Shown here: piece after piece, positions 32,872 through 43,499 of the stretch
Layout of the letters: every line of letters begins with the position of its first letter
Numbering within the stretch: the first letter of the stretch is position 1
Assembly (NCBI GenBank): GCA_047967505.1
Contig: CM106538.1
Direction: 5' to 3' (one strand)
Length of the DNA stretch: 64,000 nt
Source of the DNA: Dipteris shenzhenensis
Lineage: Eukaryota > Polypodiophyta > Polypodiopsida > Gleicheniales
Position numbers and translations under genes: made by a program
The notes under the pieces: generated by a model
Databases searched by the model: none
The model's input: only the letters and a program-made list of their open reading frames with translations
Told to the model about the DNA's origin: nothing

Positions 32872-35367
32872 TTATTTGCCCATCCAATCCGACAGGTCTC
32901 TCCATAAAGTAGGATTACCCCGTAATAGTGGTGCGATGGGCATCTTGATCTCAGTGGACAGGAATGTGGCTAATCCTGTGATGTCTTGAGGACCAGTCAT
33001 AGATTCTATGCCTATTGATTTAGACTCTTCTAAGCCATATAAGGACATTTTGTCATCCTCCTTTAGTTGTTGCAAGGTAGGGTCTTCTTCAAACATCGGC
33101 TGCATTAGGGTGGATCCCTCTGTTGAAGGGCATGACACACCTTATTCCTCTACCCTTTCAGGTATTTGCAAGGCTTTTGAGGCTTGAGCATTTATCTCAT
33201 GTCTAGGATGAATTGTATCAATACTCTTGCTTGCCTTGAGACTCTACTGACATTCCTCTTGGCACTTGTGTACCAATTTATACACCTCGGTGAGATCTTG
33301 TTTCCCCACCCATGGGTTGGAATATTCACCATGACCCTTAGGTGTTGTAGCTTGGCCATGGGTTGAAGCCATTATTAGTGCCTCATTTGCCTCATGTGGG
33401 TGGTTGTTGCTGGTACCATTTGAGAGAGTATCACCCGAGGAAGATGATGTTGCTACGGAGGCTGTATCTTCATCCAACCCATCTTGGATGATGACCTTAT
33501 TTTTTCCCTTCCCAATCTTCATTGCACCCTTGGTTCTTACTCGTGCTAATTCAGTTGCATTTCTAGGTTGTGACGTGCTAGCTTTATCCCTTTTGGCTTG
33601 TTTGTGAAGCTCTTTTTTAAAAGCTTTAGCTTGCAACATCGTGATTACATTCAAGGATACTAATGACACTTGGCCTCTATCAAGGCTTAACAAGTTAAGG
33701 CTTGTGGACTTAGATGGCCTTCTCATCGAGCAATCCTTAAAGAGATGGTCCACACCACACCCAGTGCACAATGGTGGGGGTGTATTAGATGTTGGTGCAC
33801 ACGTAATTGGCTGCTTAGATTGCCCCTTATATGGACACTCATTGGTAGGGTGTGGCCCTTGACACATATGGCATTGAATGGGTTGGGCCTTGATCAAGTT
33901 GTTCCTATCTCCCATTCTTTGAGGAATCGTTGCCGTCTGGTAGACCGGAATATATTGGTCACCTTGTATAATGTAGTGACTTATAATGCTAGACCGATTT
34001 GCATTGTCACCATTTTGGGGATAGGTGTGTCCATTGACGATAGGTCTAGGATCTCCCCAATCACTAGGTAGCTCTTCCACCAATACTTGATTCAAAGGAG
34101 TAATTCGTGGTGGTGGTGGTTGAGGTCCCAATACTGGCAAGGGTAATGGAATATTTTGAGCGCTAAATTGCCCTTGATTGGCTGATATGGCTCCTTGTAT
34201 TGGCCATTGTACCTGATTGGATGGATTGGGTAGTGTAGGCAATGGTAGATGCGGGCTTTGTTGATAAATGGGTTGAGGAATCACCCTAGGATAATGACAT
34301 TGGGATGTGTCATGATTTCCCCAATGATCACAATGGGCACAGTAGAGTGTTGGCCTGGCTCTAAGATGAGGGCATTCCTTAGTGGGATGATTTCCAGTGC
34401 ATACCCCACACCATATGTTATCTCTTTGTGGAAAGAGATGTGGGTTTCTAGGAGCATCTTTTGGTGCTTCTATATTCCATTGTTGGCTCAACTTGTTTAA
34501 TAGATCTATGGCCAACTCTTCCATGTTGAGCACCTTGGGCATAATACTTGCATCCCTAGTTGCTTCTTAAGTTGAAGCCTATGCTATTTGGGACATATCA
34601 GAGGAAGCAAAGGATTCATCCTTTTGGGGCGTCTCCCTCATGTTATCCCCTAAGCATATTGTTGTCTTGCTGCATAGCTCGAACGATGTGGGATTCATAG
34701 AAAACAAATGATCATGCAGCTTAGCATCCCATAGCCTTATGAGGAAGCATGGCAGAAGCTGCACATCACTCATCCTCTCATGGGGTTCACATCGCGAGTT
34801 CAGATGCTTAATCCTAGTGATATAGTATCTGAAGGACTCAGTGTCCTTCTGTTTCACCTGATAAAACTGGTTAATTGGGTTCCACTTGAGCGGGGAAAAC
34901 TCCACAATGAAAGATTTATGCAATGTGTCCCAATTTAGTTTCTCCTCAGGGTTTAATGCTCTAAACCATTGTCCAGCCTTGCCATCAAGACTCAAGCTAA
35001 AAGCACTAACCTTGTCTAGATCCCCGATATTACCAAAGGTCTCACGGATTTGTTCAAATCTCTCAACATGGGAGACTGGGTCTCCTTCTCCTACAAACTT
35101 GGTGATTAGCTTGGAGATAGTAATAGGCTTGCTCCTTGAGGGGTTGGTATCCCATCTTGGAAACATCAATGGTGGAGCGGCAGCCCCCCTTCCTAGTGCT
35201 TGCACTAGGATTCTCATTGCTTCATCCATAACGACTGTTTGCGATACAGAAGGAGGTCGTGGAATGGTAGGCGATGTCCCATACATTGGTGGTCCTGATG
35301 AAGAGTTCCATGGATTTGATGGCACAAGGTTGGGATGGGAGGATCCAGGCCCACTACGCATTGGCAT
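32872..35367 (-). pseudogene. Gag-only Ty3/gypsy-like element with four zinc knuckles
   Basis: The 262-codon segment 35367-34579 is a retrotransposon Gag core (KFVGEGDPVSHVERFEQI, GKAGQWFRAL, FRYYITRIKHLNSRC). After a TAG and a TAA four codons apart, the same frame continues 34542-33244 with four knuckle-like motifs. These are CGVCTGNHPTKEC (34410-34372), CAHCDHWGNHDTSQC (34341-34297), CHMCQGPHPTNEC (33873-33835) and CTGCGVDHLFKDC (33768-33730). The same frame reopens at 33138-32872. No protease, RT or integrase follows downstream. This fits a Gag-only, non-autonomous LTR element. Gag would package RNA, but stops argue against a working product. Confidence 0.8.
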
Positions 35368-35533
35368 TGTGACTTGGGTCAGGTTAGGCCTAACAGGTTG
35401 GTCTGGAGGTCCTCTAGGGAGTGGTATGTTCCATGTGCAGGCATAGGCCTATAAGGGGCACTTGTTGGGTAGGGAATATCTCCCATGCTTTGCTGCCAAG
35501 GAGGCATCATAGGGGCTTCTGAGATGGAGAGTC

Positions 35534-35966
35534 TTAATTTTGTGAGCCTTCAAGGTTACTCCTCTGCCCCCTTTGCTCTAGATTTTGGGACCCTTGTGAG
35601 AATGTGGGTCCAAATCCATCCCCATAGGATTGCCTATCATCAAAGAATTGGTATGATGGGGGTTGATTGCCATTAGGTATGGTGGGACTTGGCTCCCTGA
35701 GTATTGCTTCTGACATCGGAGGTTGAGCCAGCATTTGAGCCTTTTGACATTGCCCTAGTCTATCCAGCAAATGGGTTTAGCCACTCTACTAGCTCTATCA
35801 ATCCAAACCTTCCCATGATATTGGAAAAGGTTTCCCTTAATGTGGTTGCTGTTGTAGATTGGTTAGGAGAGTGGAGGTCACCTGGTGGTGGTTCTTGCAA
35901 TGAGTAAGAACCAACTTTTGAGCTTACTGACCCTAAGGATGCCAAGGTAGGTATGGAGGTCAACAA
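35534..35966 (-). pseudogene. Upstream Gag-frame fragments of the gypsy-like element
   Basis: Two short minus-strand frames, 35966-35760 and 35770-35534, are Pro/Gln/Ser-rich like the N-terminus of the Gag downstream. They are separated from it by frameshifts. They probably extend the same Gag or its leader, but there is no independent domain match. Confidence 0.4.
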
Positions 35967-36184
35967 GATGGTATTTGAGGCACTGTCTTTAGGCTCAAGG
36001 TGATCTTGTAGGACTCTTCTTTACCTCAAGATCATGTGTTCATTGGCACAGTGGAGGCCTCAATTCTAGGTTGAGTCTGCCTCAACGCAGGGTCAAGGAG
36101 CAATTTGCATGCAAATTTCATCATTTCTTGATTCTCGGGGTCCCAATTTTCATGTGCTTTTTCTTAATTTTTGGGTGCCCACTA

Positions 36185-36730
36185 TCCCTACGGCCATGGG
36201 GATAGGGCTATGGTGACGATCGGCGGGATAGCAAGTCAGCGGGATAGATTTAAAGCAACGACATGCGAGATAGGGCTATGGCAATGACCGGCAGGATATA
36301 GTTAAATCAACGGCCGACGGGATAGAGATACGGCAACGATCGGTGGAATAGAGATATGGCGACAACCCGTGGGGATAGGGCAAAAGCAACGATCGATAGG
36401 ATAGCCTTATGGCACCGGGTCAATGTAATTTTGATCGACGGGATAGCTGACTGATAGTAATTAATTAGGGTGGTGGGCTAGGTACTAACATGTGTCAAGT
36501 CAGTGATAGAGTTAAGGCAACAGCTGGCGAGATAGCAAGTTGGCAGGATAGCACTAAGGTGATGGGTCAATGCAAGTTTGACCGATGGGATACAGTTATG
36601 GCATCGGGTCAATGCAAGTTTGACCGGCAGGATAGAGCTATGGTATCGGGTCAATGCAAGTTTGACCAATGGGATACGGTTATGGCGCCGGTCGACGGGA
36701 TAGCGCTATTGCACTGACCCATGGGGATAG
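36185..36730. repeat. GGGATAG-rich tandem array with hairpin-forming 42-bp units
   Basis: From 36190 the motif gggatag recurs roughly every 25-35 bp with variants of ctatggcaacgatcggc. At its right end three 42-bp units start at 36564, 36606 and 36648, each beginning gggtcaatgcaagtttgacc. In that block ggtcaa can pair with ttgacc. The array lies between the purine tract and the Gag frames, in the leader of the gypsy-like element. Confidence 0.75.
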
Positions 36731-36898
36731 GAACACGCAGTTTTGTCGACTAGGTTTTGATGATTCTTGATGATTTAGAAGTTTCTGTTCATGTTTTCTT
36801 GTGATGTGGGGATGCTAAACTACCTAATCTACCTACTCAATGAAAAAAACTTCAAAGCAAAACAACTTTTGAAAGCCAAAATGCAAGATTTCTTGACG

Positions 36899-36991
36899 GG
36901 TGAGAAAGAGGGTAGGGGGAGAGGGGAGAAGAGAGGGGAGAAGGGAGGGAGGAGGAGAAGGGAAGAGGAGGGTGAAGGGGGGTGGAGTGAG
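36899..36991 (+). repeat. Purine-only tract of about 90 bp with many G runs
   Basis: The plus strand is almost entirely A and G, with repeated GGG to GGGGG runs (ggtaggggga, gaggggag, agggaggga, gaaggggggtgg). A G-quadruplex on the plus strand or a triplex is plausible. It is transcribed as pyrimidine if the neighbouring minus-strand LTR is used. Confidence 0.8.
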
Positions 36992-37112
36992 TGGCAGCCA
37001 CAAGGGCACTACAATGGAAACAAGAGAACACCCAAAACACTCTCTTGGAAGAGAAGAGGGAGCTTGTATTCAAACTTGTGTAAACAACAATGAAGACCAA
37101 AGTCAACCATTT

Positions 37113-37124
37113 GGCCTTTTATAC
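37113..37124 (-). promoter_or_regulatory. Possible TATA box of the gypsy-like element's 5' LTR
   Basis: On the minus strand gtataaaaggcc fits a plant TATA box. It lies about 1.75 kb upstream of the Gag frame, in sequence with LTR-like character (about 37000-37370). The LTR limits and a second LTR were not found, so this rests on the motif and its position. Confidence 0.4.
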
Positions 37125-37438
37125 AAGCCACCTTTTGAAGGGAGGGCCAACCCTAATCTCTTTATACCACTCTCCCTTCTCATTCTTTTACCATCCTCTT
37201 GGGCCCATCTAGCTCCAAGACACAATCTTGGCTCTATGGACTTGCCACTGTCCATCAATTCACATCACTTAACTAGCAGTGGCATATTGTTAACCAATTT
37301 GTTAACAGCGGGGAGGTATCTAATTAGTCTTTTGGCACAAAGATTAAGGAAGGAATACTGAAACCACTGGCATCTAGGAGCTATTCAATTTCCATTCAAA
37401 GTTCTCTAGGGTGATATCTAACCACATTGATTCGTGAA

Positions 37439-39655
37439 GAAAATATTGTGGAGGTATTTGTCAGTAATTTGTCAAAGATTGCAAGTTTAGTCCCTCGACT
37501 GACACCAGATTACAAACATTGAGTTGAAGATTTTTTGAGCAAAATGCAGCTAAGGTTTTACAATATGAAGCTAGTCATTTCTCTCTTGCAAAGACCCTTC
37601 TCATGGAATGAGATTATTCTACGACCAGGGGAAAAATCTCCTAGGCCATATGGTATTTCCATTGAGTTTTATCAGCATTACTGGAAGGTGTGTGGCAAGG
37701 ACATTACTATTCTCATTAATCAGTGTTTTCACAAGGGTTGTCTACCTAAGAGCATAAATACTAGCATTGTGAAATTAATCCCTAAAGGTCAAAACAGGTC
37801 TCTACTTGGGCATTGGAGGCCCCTTCCTATGTTAAGCTATGTTTATAAAGTTATGGCAAAAGCTATGGCCAATAGGATTAAGCTCATTCTGAGAAGAATC
37901 ATTAGGCAGTATCGTTTCATATTTAATAGAAATATACAAGATGTTGTAATGAATCTTGTCTTGCTATTGATTATGTTGTGTTGCATAATGAGAGTTTTTT
38001 TTTGTTGAATTTAGATCTTGAAAAAGCCTATGAGTAAATTAGTTGGAGTTTTATCATTGCCACTATGGAGAGATTGGGGTTTGGTTAAGGATTTTGTGCA
38101 ATGACAACAATACTATTTTCCAATGCTTTTGCCAGGTTGTCACTAATTAATGGTTATTTGAAAGGTTCATTTGTACTAATGAAGTCTATTAGGCAAGGAT
38201 TCCCTCTAGCTCCTTTGTGATTTGCCATTGTGACTGAACCTCTACTTTGTCAAACTGATTATACTGGCTTGATCAAGGATGCATTAAAGGATTGTCACTA
38301 CCAGATGGTTCTAATTTATGTACATAATTTTTTGCTAATGATAACTCGAGTCCTATGGCTAGAAGGGAGGAGAATTTAAGCAATTTTTTGTCTATATTTG
38401 AGAAGTTTTCTATGGTCTTTGATTCCAAAATAAATCAAGACAAAATCACTGCAGCTTGGTTGGGGTGGGATGCATTACCTGAATGGTATACAAGGTTTTC
38501 TTTTAGGATCAGAGCTAATGAAATTATCAAATATTTAGAATGCCCTGTTGGATTTGTTGTCTATTTGAAATATAATTTTGAGTGGTGCATGTCTAAGATG
38601 CAGAGAGTTTTCTGCATGGGAGAATTCCAAACTGTCTTTTGCAGGTACATTAGTTGTTGCTAAACAAGTAGTGTTGTCTATCTCAGTGTATGTGATTTTT
38701 GCATTTCCTTTTTTGGATAATGCATTGAAGAAAATGGACAGGTGTATTAGAAATTTTGTATGGAGGGAGAAATGGCATGCCATACACTGGAATAATATGG
38801 TGGCTAGTAAGAAGGAAGGTGCACTTGGGTTAGAGAATTTGGTCTAGAAGTGCAGGAAAATGATTGTTAAATGGTTCCTTAAACTTCATTGTAGTCAACC
38901 ATGGGCAATAATTTCCAGGTATTTGATTGCATTGAATGTGGTCCTAGGGGGGTCAAAGCTCCTTGCCAAGGCATAATTCTCTCTAATTATGAAGTCAAAT
39001 TTCCTCAATCAGAGCTACCCAGTAAGATGATTGTCAAGTGGAAGCTCATCTTTAAGGATGTCACTTAATGCAAAGTCTCTTAAGAAACATTGTAAATGAG
39101 TGGCCAAGTAATGTGATCTATTTAGATAGAGGGGACTTGAGAGGATTTGTAAATGCTACTGGCAAAGATATCAGTAAATGCTCTTTAAATGGTAGCACTT
39201 TTGGGGGATAAGACTGGGATGAACAAAGAGCTATAGAAGGTGTGGCAGGTCATCATAGCAACAATAATTAATCGCATATGGAGAAGGAGATATAAGATGA
39301 TTTTTTATGTAGTAAGTACAATCATGGGTGTTGTTTTCAAGAAGTCTCAATGCTGTTAAAATAAAGAATTAATAGGTTGTGGGCGGGTGACCCTTTTTGA
39401 GCAACCAATTTTTATACAAGGTCTTTTTCCAAGCCTGCCACAGCCCTATAATACAATCGATAGTTTATTTTTATTTTTTTCAATAGATCATGTGCATTGT
39501 GGGTGATAAGTTATAAGATCGATGGATATTGATCTTTGTTGTAACTGTCTCTTATGAGACTAATCTTTCTCATTTCTTATATCAATATATAGAAAGTATT
39601 TCCCTAAAAAACCTTTCTCTTTTCTTATATTAATATATAGAAATTACTTCCCTAA
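37439..39655 (+). mobile_element. 5'-truncated L1-like LINE (RT and C-terminal region)
   Basis: RT sequence runs from 37535 (RPYGISIEFYQHYW, VKLIPKGQNRSLLGHWRPL, YKVMAKAMANRIK) through LDLEKAYE and SIRQGFPLAPL to a decayed active site (YVHNF where YADD is expected, near 38320). The C-terminal region follows (38355-38850: IKYLECPVGF, KMDRCIRNFVWREKWH, NNMVASKKEGALGLENL). Endonuclease and ORF1 are missing. The 3' end has GTCTC-N4-GAGAC at 39547-39560. Flanks 37421-37438 and 39656-39673 (attgattcgtgaag versus attgattcatgaag) are an imperfect target duplication of about 18 bp. Many stops make it inactive. Confidence 0.85.
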
Positions 39656-39657
39656 AC
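39565..39657 (+). repeat. Tandemly duplicated LINE 3' tail
   Basis: The last 48 bp of the LINE occur twice in tandem. The unit has tttctcatttcttatat, atatatagaaa and tccctaaa, and ends just before the right target duplication. Confidence 0.7.
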
Positions 39658-39746
39658 CTCATTGATTCATGAAGGAGGGGAGGCCCATCTAATAGATTCA
39701 ATTTCCATTGTTATTTTGTCAATACAAGGAAGCTCATCTTAATTTG

Positions 39747-39975
39747 TCCCCCTAGAGAACTTAAAATCAAATTTCCTATTATAAAGAGACTAGCTTTGCT
39801 TATATGTCCCCTTTTTGAACTTAAAATCAAATTTCACATTATAAAGAAAGCTCAGCTTAGCTGGTGAGCTAGACATTTTGTTGACACAAGAAATCTCAGC
39901 TCAGTTGGTGAGCTAAGTACCCAAAAATGCTTACTTGACACTCTGCTCAGCTAGTGAGCTACCCAAATTTTCTAA
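39747..39975. repeat. Short direct repeats with agct-rich motifs
   Basis: gaacttaaaatcaaattt occurs near 39758 and 39817. The motif gctcagct-agttggtgagct occurs three times, near 39850, 39898 and 39948. Downstream to about 40500 no gene is recognised. Confidence 0.6.
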
Positions 39976-40519
39976 AAAAGACCTTCATCCCATTCTAGTT
40001 CCACCTAAGGTTGCAAAAACTCTTGCAAGATCATTTTTGTGGCTTGATTTGTTAGGAATTCATCCTCACAGGGAGACTTGTGGGTGATTAAGGTTTAGAA
40101 GGATTCTTTTATGAAGCATGGTGATTGGCTGAGTCCATGTGAGTATTTCATGGTTGATAATGTGGCATCATTACATGCATTCTCCTACGTAGCAAGAAGT
40201 CATGGTGAGCATTCTAGCTATATCTAGAAGTTCGACTCCCACGAGCTCAAGAGGTGGCATGGTCTTGTTCTCATGAGGCAGCAATACACAATCAGTGTTG
40301 ATGCTTGATATTGTGGGAAGCAACTCGACTTTTTTGGTGTGTGATTTGTAGTGTGTGTTGTGTGTGCCTTTGTGGCCATCTATGATTGTACTAAGCAACA
40401 AGCCCAGTAGGGATGAGCTCTTGCTGATGATAATAGATTGAGTTATCTCTTGTGAGAGTTATTGAGTCATTCCCATTTCAGATCTCTTTTATATGCTTTT
40501 GTTTTAATCTCCGTTATGA

Positions 40520-40861
40520 TCAATTAAACCTTTGCTTGCACCAAGTAATTAGAGACATTAAGCCATCATGATCAACCTGGTTATACATCCCATGTGGAAG
40601 CCACAAATAAACATCATTGGTGTAGGACTCAAATGTTGTTCGTAGGTGGATTGAATCAGGCAGATTGACCATCCAATTAAGGTCCATTACCATCTTAGCC
40701 ACTCTATAATCATGGGAGAGAACTGCTACTACTACTTTGGAGACAACTAGGAATAAGAACGAAATCAACTGAAAGTGAGATATAGCCAAAGGGTGGAGAT
40801 AAGGGTTGAGCAGGAGGGTGGAGCAAGAGATGAGGATCATTGTTTGCTTGGGTGTAGCCAT
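40520..40861 (-). CDS. Hypothetical ORF, 113 codons
   Basis: An isolated frame with a hydrophobic N-terminal half (LISCSTLLLN to FLFLVVSKVVVAVL, about residues 9-48) and a polar C-terminal half. The profile could mimic a signal peptide or a membrane segment. I recognise no family, there is no conserved neighbour or promoter motif, and the surroundings are repeat-rich. A chance ORF is as likely as a gene. Confidence 0.15.
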   Translation of the reverse strand: MATPKQTMILISCSTLLLNPYLHPLAISHFQLISFLFLVVSKVVVAVLSHDYRVAKMVMDLNWMVNLPDSIHLRTTFESYTNDVYLWLPHGMYNQVDHDGLMSLITWCKQRFN

Positions 40862-41349
40862 TTTTGGTGAGGTTCAAGGCATTTTTTGTATATAGGTATC
40901 TTGCCTGACGAGTGCTTGATCCATAACTTATGCATTGCTCAATGGAATTTAACAAACTTTGTTTTCAATTTGTAGCACACATTTTAATCTTGAACATGAG
41001 ACCAAAAGTTATAGAATAAAGATTTGGAATGAGACCATTAAAGCATTATCAGTGCTATCTTACATGTGAAGCATGCTTCATTAATAGTATATGATATATC
41101 CATTTACTCAAAAACATCAAACTTTGTTCTGCACATACATGCAACCAAGTAATCATTCAAAAGTACACTATGTGAGCTTCTCCTCAACCCAAGGACACAC
41201 CTAATTGAGAACCTTAAGTATAATTTAAGGGGCCTCCAATGTTGTGCTAAAATTATGCACACCCATTAGAGGGCATGCTCCATAACTTTTTCTTGATTTG
41301 TTGAAAACTAAAATGGATTTAAAAATTGGAATCCAAACTAGTGGGACTA

Positions 41350-41650
41350 AAAATATTTGTGTATGTGCACTAACCTATGGTCTCTGTTCGGCCTAGAGCC
41401 ATCCGGGATCATCTGAGGCTCCAAATGGGTCCCGCAACCCGAGAGTGGGCTGCCCCGAGAAATGCTCCATCTACCCTTAGTGCGGTCAGTCAAGGGATGC
41501 CTTCCCGCACTTGCATGTAGCCTAGTTGGCGGGTTGCCAACTCTATCTGAAGCCGTCCAGCCATCAGGCCACACATGGCCCCCATCTGGTGTCTAAACCA
41601 GGACCTACCGGATAACTGAGCTACTCAAATGCCTTCTCCTCATATGGGGG
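41350..41650 (-). mobile_element. Candidate tRNA-derived SINE (GC-rich island)
   Basis: This island is clearly more GC-rich than its surroundings. On the minus strand it starts with tagctcagttatccgg (41608-41623), like a pol III A box, followed by tcctggtttagacaccag, a T-arm-like hairpin in the B-box position. The spacing is shorter than normal and the B box is not canonical. The body has no coding meaning. It could instead be a fragment of another GC-rich repeat. Confidence 0.35.
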
Positions 41651-41659
41651 GCTTACAAG

Positions 41660-42489
41660 TAAAGTTAGCTGGTTCCCGCGTAGTTACACGAGAGTGGAGC
41701 ATTGATATCTAACATTAAGCCCATGCTTGCGAGCAAATCTTACTGTGTATGCAGAAAGATTTATCACTTGACAATAGCAAAGAGCTACATTTGCCACACA
41801 ATAATGAGCAGGCAGGCATCTGACAATAATTCCCACCCTATACATTCTTTTTTTTTTTAACTACATGAAATGCTTTCCATAACCCCTTCAGAAGAATGGC
41901 ATCTAATAGAGCTTTAATGCACTTTTGCAGTCTTTTAAATTGTGTTTCTGGACACCATATGTGCACCACTAAGGTTCATGACATGATGGTAGATCACAAA
42001 AATATGTGTACTATGGGAGATTTTGTGTGGCTTTTGATATTCACAACAAAGCAATTATCAATATTATTATTGTAACTTTTATTATCAATACTATTATTGT
42101 AAATTTTAAAGCTATTAAGGTGTTTATGAATGTGGCCTAAGAGGGTTGCCACTCTATTAATCTTGGAAGCTATACTTTTTGAATGTCGATGTAGTTTAGA
42201 GCTAAGTTCGATGGTTGAAAGTAGAAGGCTAAGCTAGCCATTTGACAAATATGAAGGTTTAGTTAAACTTTTTATAACAATAGTTACAACCACCATGCAT
42301 GTAGGTTGTAGTCCAACTATTTACAAAAATCAAGCTAGCTACAACCACCATGTATGTCTCGACCTATTCCAGGATGTGGGACCAGGAACCACTTCCTAGG
42401 CCAGGCCCCTCGGCCAAGACTTGGAGAGAGGAGGACTTTTGCCTCTTCTCAATCCACTTTTGGTGAAAATGAGCCTGGCGGATGGCATA
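41660..42489. other. No recognisable feature
   Basis: Mixed-composition sequence with short AT-rich direct repeats (attattgtaa-ttt, near 42068 and 42097). No gene is recognised. Confidence 0.4.
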
Positions 42490-42765
42490 TATCTTGGGCT
42501 GGTAGTATTTACCGGTGGTAATTTATGTATTGCCACTAGTAATAGTAGTGCTAATGGTAGCAGTATGTCAATTACAATGGGTAGTAATAGGATCCCTCGC
42601 AGGAATATTGCCACTACCATCGGTAATAATATTATTGCCGGTAGTGTGCATACTACCGCCAGTAGTATTGTGTCAAACTACTGGCAATAGTATTAGTACT
42701 ACTGCCAGTAGGAGACTACCACTGGTAGTATTGATACTACCGCCAATATATATTCAGCTTTCAAG
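42490..42765. repeat. Palindrome-rich array of GGTAGTA / TACTACC motifs
   Basis: The stretch is built from variants of actaccgccagtagtattg and its complement (ggtagtatt, taccggtggta, ctactggcaatagta, actaccactggtag). They occur in both orientations, so many local hairpins are possible. ORFs on both strands are simple translations of the repeat. Confidence 0.65.
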
Positions 42766-42980
42766 TTAGGGCCACTTGATAGCGCAAAGGCATGATTGTG
42801 CCCATGATTCATGAAATGTGTCATCATGACACGTAATCAAAGAAAATTCATGTGATTACGTGAATATGCAATCCCAGGGTTGGATGACTCGAGTAAGTTG
42901 TCTTCTATTCTTTGATTGTTTTATAAGCTAGCCAGTCTCTATTTTGGAGGTTCTATTCTGGCAGCTCACTGATCGTTGCC

Positions 42981-43208
42981 ATGGAATCAATGGAAAGATG
43001 CAATTTGTCATGGCTTGCAAGAGAAGCAAACAGAGGCTACAAGATAGGAAATTTGAAAAGCTTGGTCAAGACACAAGGAATAAATTATGGGTTGAGTAAA
43101 GCAATGGCATGGTATCAAAATGACAATGGAGGACACTTTTGCAATGTTTGCAGAGGGAGAAAGAATGAGAAGAAAGAAGATTTCTTACATAGCAGTACTA
43201 TGAAGTGA
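42981..43208 (+). CDS. Hypothetical ORF, 75 codons
   Basis: A short basic frame (MESMERCNLSWLAREANRGY, CNVCRGRKNEKK) followed by ordinary non-coding sequence to 43500. No family is recognised. Recorded only because it is the longest frame in the region. Confidence 0.12.
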   Translation: MESMERCNLSWLAREANRGYKIGNLKSLVKTQGINYGLSKAMAWYQNDNGGHFCNVCRGRKNEKKEDFLHSSTMK

Positions 43209-43499
43209 TTACATGTGCACATCATTAGAGCAAAGAACATGATCTTAGATCAACAAGCTACAAGAGGGTGACAGTAGCTATGTTGGTATCCCCTAAAACA
43301 CAAAAGAAATGGCTTGGCCGCATAATGTGGAAGATGTTGTCAATCAAAAGGACCAACATGGCTCCAACTCTTGAAGACAGAGCGGAAGTAATTCACAATC
43401 ATCTTGATTTGAAATCAAAAGGACATCTATAAAAAGCAGAGGGATGTAAGCAATTGGACGAGCACATCATACACATGCTAGATACAATGCAGATCAGGG

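Noticed and set aside
34886-35446. 186-codon plus-strand ORF
   Set aside because: Antisense to the gypsy-like Gag core, which has family motifs on the other strand.
36185-36730. CRISPR-like array
   Set aside because: Units are contiguous and degenerate, without constant repeats and unique spacers. The context is a plant retroelement.
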